From: Panonychus citri
Taxonomy: Eukaryota; Arthropoda; Arachnida; Trombidiformes; Tetranychidae
DNA length: 64,000 nucleotides
NCBI RefSeq assembly: GCF_014898815.1
Contig: NW_026515406.1
Span: 434,001-498,000, forward strand
Direction of reading: 5' to 3'
Below are positions 44,649 to 54,574 of this stretch, one piece after another. Under the pieces are notes generated by a model. That model did not search any database, was not told the origin of the DNA, and saw only the letters and a list, made by a program, of their open reading frames with translations. Position 1 is the first letter of the stretch. Every line of letters starts with the position of its first letter. Position numbers and translations under genes: made by a program.

Positions 44649-47450
44649 ATGAAATTTAAATTGTATTTTATTTTAATTATTGTTACTCTAGTTGAGTTAA
44701 ATTATGCAAATTATGAGAAACCAATTTACCTGAGTGATTATCAACAAATTAATTCAGTTCTTTGTGTCAGTGTAGCTTATTTAATCCCAAGGTATAAGTA
44801 TTCGGATCTTGGTTCTTTGTTAATTGTTTCACGACAATTGGACTCGACTGGACAATTAGTTGAAAACTTGATCAAAGAAATCAAGTTGGAACGAGAATCA
44901 GCTCTTAATTGGAATATTTTTTCAAGAACAATTTACTTTGATCGATCAGGTATTTATCGAATTGCCGTTAAACAAAAACAACCGGAGGATATTCAAGAGA
45001 TCGTCGTGTCATTAGAGGTCACATTACGCAAGAAAAAGTGTCACAATGAATCACCTTATGAGCAAATAACTGACCAAACAACAACAATTACCTCACAAGT
45101 TGACCAATCAACCAGATCTTATACAACCAATACACCGATCGATTTGATTAGCACATTTAGCTCTTTGACATCAACAATCGACGGGCTTAGTGCTCATTTA
45201 GCAACAGTCGAACCACAAGTTGATCAATCAACCAAATCTTGTACATCTAACTCACCAGTCGAAACTATTACTACTTCAAATGACCTAACAGCGACAAGCA
45301 ACTTCCCTGATACTCATATAACACAATCACTTGACTCATCTGTAGTGACAGAATCACTAGAAATAAGTACAATCGAAACTTTGACCTCAACTTTAACACT
45401 GACCACCTCTAACTCAGACATTATTTTGACCTCTACGAGTTACAATCCAACCGCTAGTCAAACCAATGATCCTTTGATTTTACCATCGACAACAATTAAA
45501 TTAACCACACCAGAGTATCTCGAGCCAACAACTATCGATGATCAGACAACTCACTCCAATTATGATGATAAAGTGACCAAATCTTATACAGTTAACCCGC
45601 CGGTCAAACCGATTACCACACTAAATCCAATTGAATTGGAGACTGAATTTACTTCAACAACTCATGATCATAAATCTCATGTAACACAATCAATTGAATC
45701 AACCACAGAATCAGAAAAAATGATGACCGAGATGTTGACAACCTCCAAGTCGGACATTAGTTTCACCACAACCTCAGAGTATTTTAAATCGACAGTAATT
45801 GATGACGAAACCACACAATTAACAGAAAGAACAACATCCAATCACAATCAAGAAATCACATCAACAACAATTACAAATGAATCAACAACGATAACATTTA
45901 ACAATTCAACACAAAATTTACCAAATGGATCAACTTATTCAATTCTAACGACAGAGTCAATGAAAATCAGTACAACCGGAACTCCAACCAAAACAGTGCC
46001 CACCTTTGAGTCAAGTACAATGTTATCAACGACACCAGAATCACAATTAGACATTGATTATAAAACTAGTACAATCTTATCCGCTACTGATGGTCAACCG
46101 CAATTAACAACAACTGATTCGGATGATTATCAATCAACAGCTTTCGTTTTAACTGATAGACCAGTAACCGAATCAATTCAAATTGGGACATCACCAACAG
46201 CTTTACAAACTCAGGCTGAGCAACAATTAACGACGACCCTTGAGCCTGAAACTGAAGTCACAAATGAACCACAATTAACAACAACAATCAAACCAGAAAT
46301 CGAGACAACAACAGAGCCAATCATTTACTCAACAACAATTAATTTTGAAACTTCAACAACTTTTCAAACTCAGACTGAACCACAATTAACCACAACAACT
46401 ACACCTGAAACTGAAACAATGACGGAGCCAATGATTTATACAACTACAGAACAATTAACAACGACTCATCAAGATGAACCTGAAACTACAACACAATTAA
46501 TCACATCGACAACAATCAGTGAGGTTACAACTGAATCAATAATTGATACAACCACTCAACAAACCATTGATACAACAGCCCAACCGACTCAAACTGAGCC
46601 ACAATTAACCACAACAATCAAGACTGAAACCGAAGCAACAACAGCAGACCCACAATTAACAACGACAATCAAACCAGAAATTAAGACAACGACAATAACC
46701 GAGCAATCAACGACTCAGCAACCCGATGAACCACTGACACAATTAATCACAACAATCAAACCCGAAATTGAAACAACAACCCAATCAACTAAAACAGCAA
46801 CAGAGTCAATGATTTATACAATTAATTTTGAAGCAACAACAAACACTCAAACTCATACTGAACCACAATTAACCACAGCAATTAGGCCTACAGATTTGAA
46901 ATCAACGACTTCAATTGAGCCATTAATTTATATATCTACAGGCCAATCAGCTTTTCGCCAACCTGATGAAATCACAACAATTTCAATCACTACAAACGCA
47001 ACAGAATCAACCACAGCAATCAAACCAGAAATCGTGACAACCACAGAGCAATTAATTAATCAACCACCTGAAAATCCAGAGACTGCAACACAATTAATCA
47101 CAGCATCTTCATCAATTTTTGCTAATTTTCATATTAATTTAACTTTTTTTGGACTTAAAATTGCTTCTATTTTATCAGATCGTCGTTACTGTAAGTTAAT
47201 CAATTTAATTAATTTTATCTATTTACTTTCAATCACTAATTCTATTTAATTAGCATCTTTTCTAGTGATTTGTATCGCACTTGGATTAGGACTTTCACTT
47301 TTAATCAGTGGACTTACAATACGATCAATTCAGAGGAGGAAACAACGTAAACTAATTGCTCAACGTAACTTTGATATTCTTTATCAAGATTTCGTGACAA
47401 TTAACGAGAAAAATAAACGCGAATGGATTGTCATGTCATCGTTAAATTGA
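44649..47450 (+). CDS. mucin-like type I membrane protein with half-MAM ectodomain, different tail, 912 aa
   Basis: Two exons joined in phase 1: 44649-47190 and 47254-47450. Signal peptide MKFKLYFILIIVTLVELNYA; half-MAM module at about 32-137 (KPIYLSDYQ, LCVSVAYL, ALNWNIFSRTI, VVSLEVTLRKKKCHNESP). The first 430 or so residues are highly similar to the minus-strand gene at 37328-39318. They diverge after NNSTQNLPN, where this gene continues into about 400 more stalk residues with repeats like QTEPQLTTT, TIKPEIETTT and TATQLIT. The last exon encodes a helix (FLVICIALGLGLSLLISGL) and a basic tail (RRKQRKLIAQRNFDILYQDF) ending in MSSLN. It lacks the RRTINS motif of its ectodomain twin. An inverted duplication and exon exchange are inferred. 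Confidence 0.78.
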
Positions 47451-47800
47451 TCAGAATCTCTGTAATATTTAATTAAGTAATTAACAATAACACCAATTCA
47501 ACTCGCAAACAATTAAATCAAATTAACTTTTTAGTTTGAATCGACCAAATTATCTAAATAAAGTTTACATTCTTAATAAGTGTGATAATTAACTGTTAAT
47601 TTGCTATTAACCTACAACGACACCATCAATAATTATGATTCACATTTAAATTGTGTTAACAATTAACGTTTAATCGATGAATTGAATAACGTCAAGTTGA
47701 AATCGTTGATTGAAAATTTAATGAGGCAAACCCATTAGATTTTTATCAATTAAATTGTTAATTCAATTTGAGATTAACAATAGTATTAATAGTACGTTGA
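47451..47800. other. convergent intergenic spacer
   Basis: 3' flanks of the plus-strand mucin-like gene and the minus-strand exportin-2 gene. AT-rich, no coding signal. Confidence 0.6.
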
Positions 47801-50728
47801 TTAGGCGAAACGAACATTAGCTTTTTCCATGTAAACAATTAAATGTTTTCTCGCTTCTTGATCCATACCATTTAGAAGTAAATTGAAATGATTAGGTGGA
47901 TATTTTTGAGACAATTGGCTTAATTGTGTGGCGAGATATAATTTAGCATCAGTTATGGTTCCTTTAAATGGATCGTCTTCCTTTTTACCAGCAAATACCA
48001 ATTGAGCATAAGAAGCTTGATAACCTGGAGTATCTTCAATCTCAACGAAATGTTCATCTTCGGGTACATTTTCATCTTCCGGTAATTCAAATAGAGCAAT
48101 TAAACTGGTTAGAAAAGTGATCCATAATTGGGGTGATGACGATTCAAGAAGAAGAGGTGATTTAAGAATTTCCGTCATTCCAATGGCACATATTTTTCTT
48201 TCCAAAGTTCCTGATACTTTCTGAACTTCCGGAATGTATAGTCTTTCAATTACCATGGCGAACATATTGGTTTGAATGCCTTCGATCAGGGTAGTCAAAT
48301 TTTGGACACCATACTTGTAGGCAAAGAGAGAGGTAAAAATGAGAAAAGATCGGACAAATTTAACGGTCTTTGAATTGGTTAATCGGTTGAAGAGTAAAAG
48401 TAAAACTCGATTCCAATAAGGTGTTAAAATATCTTCACTTAGATTCTCCATGAGGGTTTGTAGTAGGTAGAAACCTTCATGGTCGTTGTTTTTGGAGGCG
48501 ATTAGTTTTTGGAAAACACCGAGAAGAGCTTCCAATTTTCCTGATTCGATAATTTGTTGAGAACATTTCTCAATGTAAGCTTGAAGAAGTCGAACCAGAG
48601 GGTGAATGTTACCCGGTCTATCCCAAAGTATGGGTACCAAAAGGTGGGGAAATATTTCAATATAATGAGCGGGTACAGGTGAACTTGAGGGTCGAGCCTC
48701 AAGGAGAAGTGACATTATTTGGAAAATGTAAGGCATGAATTCTTGGACATCTTGAATGAAAATATTCTGGAATACAGGGAACAGGATAGCTTCAAAATTA
48801 GCGATAGATTCAATGTTAGCTTTGGCTCCAACTTTAATACAAATGGAAAGTGATTCAAATAGATAGTGATTAAAGTGAGGTTTGCTTGGGTTCTTGGCTG
48901 TTTGAGTTAATTTTTCCGTCATTCGAGGTAAAATTAGATCAAAATAGGGAATCACTTGAGCTTGGAGAAGACTTAATGTTCTCATAATTGCTTTCATTGC
49001 GTATTGATTTTCCAATGAACCTTCAATGTTAAACACATTAAATAGACCGGTGATCAGGGGAGTAATCAAATTTTGAATGTAGGCAATTTTCACTCGAGGG
49101 ATGTTGGTGGTTCCCTCTCTCATTGTGAATAACCTTTCAATGGCATGAGCTGCATACGAGTGAACAACAATACTTGGAGCAGCGAGATGAGCAATTATGA
49201 TTGGTAGGGAGGGAATTATAACTTCCTCTAATGGTAATTGATTCCTAAAGGTCATAATGTATTTTAATGCATCAGCTCGAAGAACTGGAATATAGTTGAG
49301 GTTTTCTCTTTCCAGATCGGGTTTAATTACGGTAGAGTAAAATTCAACAATATTAACCAATGATGATGTTTGAGTAACACCCGATTGAGAGGTGGCTCCT
49401 TTAACAGATAAAGCGGTTACAAGGTAAATAGCGACGTCTTTGTTTTTCCAATTTTGTTGTGGATCAACTGTGAAATTAGTTAACATGGCTTGAATATATT
49501 GGCTAAACACTGAAGTTATTTGAGCCTCAAAGTGTCGACTCAATGATTTAACTAAATCACAAGCAGCTCGCCGACGGGTATCAGTATCAGAACCTTCAAT
49601 GTCTCGTCTAATATATTCCTCTGGATCATCTTCAAACATTTCTGCATCTGATTCTCGGAATTGCATGTTTGGTATAATGACATTGGAGCAAAATGAATCA
49701 AGAACACTGGGATCTTGGAATAAACCTTTATATTGAGGTCGATCAACAACAGTTGACAAGAAGCGAATCGCATTACTAACAAGAATATCGTATTTAGGTT
49801 GAAGGCCAATTGTACTCAGTAAAGTCCAAACATTTTGCACAAAATTGGGTAAATAACTTGCAAATTCATCGTGATACTTTTGTGCATACATTGAAATGTT
49901 GTCACAAATTTGCGATTTAAGTTGCTCAAGTAGACCAGCCTCTTCTTCATCATCTGTTTTTAGACATGCATGATCAACAGAAATAAGCTCAGAGAAATGA
50001 GACATCCAGATAGAAATGTTATCCTCAAAAAACTCTGGAAGATCTTGAGCATTAAGTGAATTGAAAATTTTCACACACAGCACAAGAGAACTGAAAATTA
50101 TTTTCAAAGCAGCAGGATTAGTGGCCTGACTTCTGGCCAGTGAAACGGTTGCAGTGAATAAATCGGTAAAAGGTTTGGCAAAATTGTCTAAAACATATTT
50201 AATCTCCGACCAAAGCTCTTGAGATTTAAATTCATGTCGATATCTTTTAAACAATGAATGAGCTGTTTGAAGAATACCATTGATTACAGCAAAATCACCT
50301 CCACAATTTTGCATTCGGTTAACCATCTCATCTAACAAATTTGGCCATCGAGCAGGAAAATCTTCTCTACCAATTATACTAACAGCCTCAGATAATTGTC
50401 GTTGAATCTTTTCATCACTTTTCAACATTAACCCGATGATCAATGATTTAACCATATTTCTATCTGCTTGTGATATTTTATCAGAAGCATCATCATCACA
50501 ACGCCAATTACGTTTAACAAAATTTTTAAACACAAGCGAACCGGCAACTCGGGTATTCATATCAATCTGTTGCTTATCGATAAGTGTCAACAATAGAATA
50601 GGATAATTAGCATTACCCTCAATTGTTTGTAAATATTTCTCAGCAGGTCGCCTAATATTTGGATCAGGAGACAATGTTTGAGATAAAAATTGAGCCAATG
50701 CCTCCATGTTGGTATCGTTAATCTCCAT
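47801..50728 (-). CDS. CSE1L: exportin-2 (CSE1L/CAS), 975 aa
   Basis: The importin-beta-family carrier that returns importin-alpha from the nucleus to the cytoplasm with RanGTP. One uninterrupted exon of the expected length (human about 971). I start at the ATG at 50728 (MEINDTNMEALAQFL); the frame upstream has only a GTG. The N-terminal importin-beta domain shows LSPDPNIRRPAEKYL, NYPILLL, VAGSLVFKNFVKRNW and IIGREDFPARWPNLL. The middle has ARADALKY-like LRADALKYIMTFRNQLP and SYAAHAIERL; the C-terminus has IWDRPGN-type ILWDRPGNIHPLVRLLQAYIE, FQKLIASKNNDHEGFYLLQ and AIGMTEIL. The protein reads as intact HEAT-repeat sequence. Residues coded by 48247-48582 are also present as a stray fragment at 43549-43884. 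Confidence 0.96.
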   Translation of the reverse strand: MEINDTNMEALAQFLSQTLSPDPNIRRPAEKYLQTIEGNANYPILLLTLIDKQQIDMNTRVAGSLVFKNFVKRNWRCDDDASDKISQADRNMVKSLIIGLMLKSDEKIQRQLSEAVSIIGREDFPARWPNLLDEMVNRMQNCGGDFAVINGILQTAHSLFKRYRHEFKSQELWSEIKYVLDNFAKPFTDLFTATVSLARSQATNPAALKIIFSSLVLCVKIFNSLNAQDLPEFFEDNISIWMSHFSELISVDHACLKTDDEEEAGLLEQLKSQICDNISMYAQKYHDEFASYLPNFVQNVWTLLSTIGLQPKYDILVSNAIRFLSTVVDRPQYKGLFQDPSVLDSFCSNVIIPNMQFRESDAEMFEDDPEEYIRRDIEGSDTDTRRRAACDLVKSLSRHFEAQITSVFSQYIQAMLTNFTVDPQQNWKNKDVAIYLVTALSVKGATSQSGVTQTSSLVNIVEFYSTVIKPDLERENLNYIPVLRADALKYIMTFRNQLPLEEVIIPSLPIIIAHLAAPSIVVHSYAAHAIERLFTMREGTTNIPRVKIAYIQNLITPLITGLFNVFNIEGSLENQYAMKAIMRTLSLLQAQVIPYFDLILPRMTEKLTQTAKNPSKPHFNHYLFESLSICIKVGAKANIESIANFEAILFPVFQNIFIQDVQEFMPYIFQIMSLLLEARPSSSPVPAHYIEIFPHLLVPILWDRPGNIHPLVRLLQAYIEKCSQQIIESGKLEALLGVFQKLIASKNNDHEGFYLLQTLMENLSEDILTPYWNRVLLLLFNRLTNSKTVKFVRSFLIFTSLFAYKYGVQNLTTLIEGIQTNMFAMVIERLYIPEVQKVSGTLERKICAIGMTEILKSPLLLESSSPQLWITFLTSLIALFELPEDENVPEDEHFVEIEDTPGYQASYAQLVFAGKKEDDPFKGTITDAKLYLATQLSQLSQKYPPNHFNLLLNGMDQEARKHLIVYMEKANVRFA

Positions 50729-51261
50729 GATGAAAGAGAAATAGTAGCACACAATTCACTTGAGAATAAGAGAGACAAAGAGATGATGAATCCAAATTAC
50801 AGAGAACAAATCAACAAGAAAGAAACTAATTCAACAAATTGTTAAAATTGTTAATTAAGAAAAAGAATCACAATCACAATCAGAATTTGAAAATTTTTTT
50901 TCTAAAAATGAACTAACCAGTTAAACGTAGTTACTATGGTAACCAACATAGAAAAGAATACAAGTGTCTCCATCTATGGAGTTTTTCTGAAGACTGTATT
51001 GTGACCTTTTCGATTTTAAAAATGTCGAATCAAAAGTCGAAATGACCTTTAAATTGTAACCAAAACGCGACAAATTGACTAATGACAAATCAGTGGATCG
51101 ATTAAAACAATAAATGTGAACAGTTTTTTTGCGAGTTTGTTGATAAACAAACATTTTTACTTCAAAATATTAAACCTTTCGGGTACCAAAAAAAACACTT
51201 ATAATGTGACTTTCGATTGTATAGTTGAATTAAATTAAATGTAAATCTAATATGGTAACAA
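50729..51261. other. spacer between exportin-2 start and SRP72 stop
   Basis: It holds the exportin-2 promoter side, including the X-box-like site at 50930-50943, and the SRP72 3' UTR. A minus-strand frame at 50921-51154 has no family features. Confidence 0.6.
50930..50943. promoter_or_regulatory. perfect X-box-like palindrome GTTACTATGGTAAC
   Basis: Fits the RFX consensus form GTTNCYATGGNAAC, 202 bp upstream of the exportin-2 start codon. Related 14-base sites lie at similar distances before the SPOC and kinesin-5 genes. Confidence 0.5.
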
Positions 51262-53619
51262 TTAACGTCGATTTCCTTTCTTTTTTTGCTTCTTCTGGGC
51301 GATTCGTGAAGGTCCTTTAGGATTGGGTGAAGCGTCGACATTGGAACCAGGTTTGGGTGAGCTTTTCGCAATTGGTTCGGGTTCTGGTCCACCGACAGCA
51401 CCTTGAGTACCTTTACCCACGAATTGGGTTCCTCTTTTATCCTTTTTCTTTTTATAGGTTGACCTTTGCCATCTGGGTAACCATCTTTCCGGATTTGGAT
51501 CGACACTCGAATCGTAATTTTTGGGTAATTGTTTTTTCCTCTTCTTCTTTTTCTTATTCTTTTTAACCTCTTCTTTAATATTCCCTGGTGAGGGAACATC
51601 AGATTTGGTACTTTTCTTAACATATTTAGCACCCAAAGACCAATTAGATGTTTCCAAAGCATCAACATCAACTTCAGCAATGACCTTTTCAAGAGGAGGT
51701 AAAAATTTCATAATCTCTTGAGCTTTAACTGGATCAATTTCCGAATAAGCTGAAATCAGATGAGCTAATACTCTTGGATTATCTGGATTATGTTTACGAA
51801 GCTCTTCAAGTAAAACAATTGCTCCTTTATGATCTTTATTTTCCATCATTAGTTTGGCTGCTTCTCGATATAAGATAATTAATTCTGACCCTTTTGGTTT
51901 ATTCTCTTGGAACCAGTTGATTGCAGATTTTAATACTTTGATAGCACCAATTTTATCTTCCAAATTTAAATGAAGAGTAACCATAATTGAAATTAATGCT
52001 AATTTCTGTTCATTTTTTAACTCGGTCATCTGACTCAGCGCTTCACCATCACGTCCTTGCGATAGAAGAAGTTGCGTAATAATAAGTGGAGCTTCGATAT
52101 TATTGTTATCGATACTTTTATATTTTCTTAGAATCTCAATGGCATCGTTAACTTTTCTCTCTTTACATAAAACACTTGCTTCTAAAATTAGGGAGTCAAT
52201 ACCGGCTTCTGGAAAAGTTGCCTTAAATTGGGTTAATTGTTTTCGACAAGCATCAGGTTGATTGGTTAGTAAAAGGTGAAGACAATTGTTGAATACGATT
52301 GACCTTCTCTGGAAAACACTAAGCTTGGGATTGTTCACCTCGTTTAGAGCTTGTTTGGTCTTTTTCCTAGAATCGAAAATGTTTTGATCTTTGTTAACGG
52401 TAACAATATTGTTACAAGCAACTGCGATTACCAAAGGATCTGTAGGCCTAAAAGGTAAATAAATAAGATACAATTAATATTTATTACGATAGAATCACTT
52501 TACCCAGTATAACTTACTTGAGTTTTAAAACTTGATTGTACATTTTAGATGCTAAATCTAATTGTCCCATCATTTGATAAGCGTAACCCATTTGACCGCG
52601 AATTATAGCAATTTCTGAATCGATTTCTTCTTCAGTCCAACCTTCACCTTCTAAAGTGTTCCTACAAACATCTGAGAGAATGAAAGAAGATTAAATTTTC
52701 AGACTATTTGATTTGATTTGATTGTTTTACCTTCAGCTTTGTTCAACATTTTAAGACCAGCAGAATAATTTTGTCTAGATAATTCAATACAAGCTTTGTT
52801 GTAGCAAATTTCATAGAAATTGTCTCGTTCCTCAAGATCGGGTAAATTTTCAACAGCTTTAGCATTTTCCTGAGCTAATCCAGCAGCAACAGCAGCTAAA
52901 TCAGCTTCTCTTTCATTATCAGAATCATCAGCTGATTCTTTTAATAGCTCAAGGTACAAATCGTAAGCTTCTTGATATTTTTCCAACCGGTAAAGCTGTC
53001 AAAATGAAAGCAAATTTTTGATTAAAACATTTATAACATTACAGACAATTGAATAATAACTAATTTATAAAATTTACCCTTAATCAATAAATATACTTAC
53101 TGCTTGACATTTTAATTCTTTCTCACGAAAATCAGGCTCAGGATGAGAATCTAATGTTTTGATACAATCATCAGCTCTATTCAACCTATATTCACAATAA
53201 GCTTTTTCGAATATACATTCCTCACTTGAAAAAGAAAAGAAAAATGGATTAGAAAAATTAAACAAAAAAAAAAGAAAAGAATAATCAATTAATCTTCCAA
53301 CCTGAGATCAGAGTGTTTACCAATTTCCTCATGAGCTTCTTTAAATTGACTCTCCTGGATAAGACAAATTACTTTACAATGTAAAGCTTTAATATTATCA
53401 CTTTCCACGGATAAAACTAGACACACAAAGGAAGAAAAGAAATAAAAAAAAGAACAATTAAAAAATAAATCAATCAAATAATAAGAAGAAATTAATGATA
53501 ATCACTGACATACTTTTCTCACAAACTTTCAATGCTTGTTGATAATTATTGATTCTCTCATATTTAACCAGATCGGTGAACAGAGTGGACAAATTTTTCT
53601 TATCAGGAGTAGCAGTCAT
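51262..53619 (-). CDS. SRP72: signal recognition particle subunit SRP72, 649 aa
   Basis: An SRP protein that binds SRP68 and 7SL RNA for targeting to the ER. Six exons with consistent phases: 53514-53619, 53302-53416, 53101-53224, 52731-52995, 52518-52671, 51262-52447. Start MTATPDKKNLSTLFTDLVKY. TPR-type helices cover the first 500 or so residues (YQQALKVCEK, SEECIFEKAYCEYRLNRADD, KYQEAYDLYLELLK, QMGYAYQMMGQLDLA). The Lys-rich C-terminus has the SRP72 RNA-binding signature DPNPERWLPRWQRSTYKKKK and then FVGKGTQGA, followed by a basic end QKKQKKKGNRR. Length is close to the human protein (671). Introns are short (about 50-110 bases), typical of this genome. Confidence 0.94.
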
Positions 53620-54574
53620 ATTGAAATTACTCTTAATCACAATTAAAACCACAATCAAAACAATTAAAATCCTAATCCAAGGAAATTAATCAACAATCAA
53701 CAATCCAAACAAACACATTGTCCCAATTGATTAAAAAAAGAAAAAAAAATTTGCCAACATAACCGGGGATCGAATACTAATCACAGTCTAATCGAAAACT
53801 CCACCCAAAAGGTAATTTAATCCATAACCATAATAAAGCGAATTAACAATTAAAAACTTGATTGTAATGTTAATTAAATAAGAAAACTAATCAATTAATT
53901 AAATAAAATTCCAAGGTAAAAGTTAATTAAATCCAATTGTTGGTAGAATTTTTGTTCTCCATTATTATTATACGTTCCCTTAAACGATTTTGAGTTTGAA
54001 GAAAATTTTGTTGAGTGAAAAAGTTGCAATTGAACAATTAACAACATTTAACTTTTTCTTTATTACCTTATTTCATCTTTAATTAGTGTAATTAAATTTA
54101 CTAAATGTTGATTGATAATCAAGAGTATTCACTAGTGTTTACACTAATAGAATTAACTCTAAATTGATAACGTTTTTGTGTCTTAGTGGTTGGCTTTTTT
54201 TGTGTCTCTTTCTCCTTTTACTTTATCTCTTTTCTCTTTCTTTTCTTTCTCTATCTCTTTCTCTGTTTGTGTGTCTTCCTCTTTTTTTGGTTTTCTTTCT
54301 CTCTCTCTCTCTCTCTCATCAACATCAAAACAATTAAAAATATAGATTCAATCACTGCTGCTGTTGGTTAATTATTTTCTACTTGTGGTTATCTACTTTG
54401 TGTGTCTCTTGGTTGCTGGTGTTAAATATTTTTGTTTTATTCTATTCTCTTTTTTTGGTTTGTTCTCTTTCTCAACCTACTCCTCTCTCTCTCTCTCTCA
54501 TCATCATCCCGTCATCGTGGATATAATTGCTAAGAAAAGGTGATAAGAAGCCAACTGTTTTCTTGCTTTAAGAA
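53620..54574. other. divergent promoter region SRP72 / SLK kinase
   Basis: A shared upstream region of two head-to-head genes. The right part (54190-54510) is CT-rich with three (CT)n runs and is probably the SLK-type gene's 5' UTR. I see no X-box-like palindrome here. Confidence 0.55.

Noticed and set aside
51162..51692. 176-codon minus ORF, Lys/Arg-rich
   Set aside because: Frame shadow of the basic C-terminus of SRP72.
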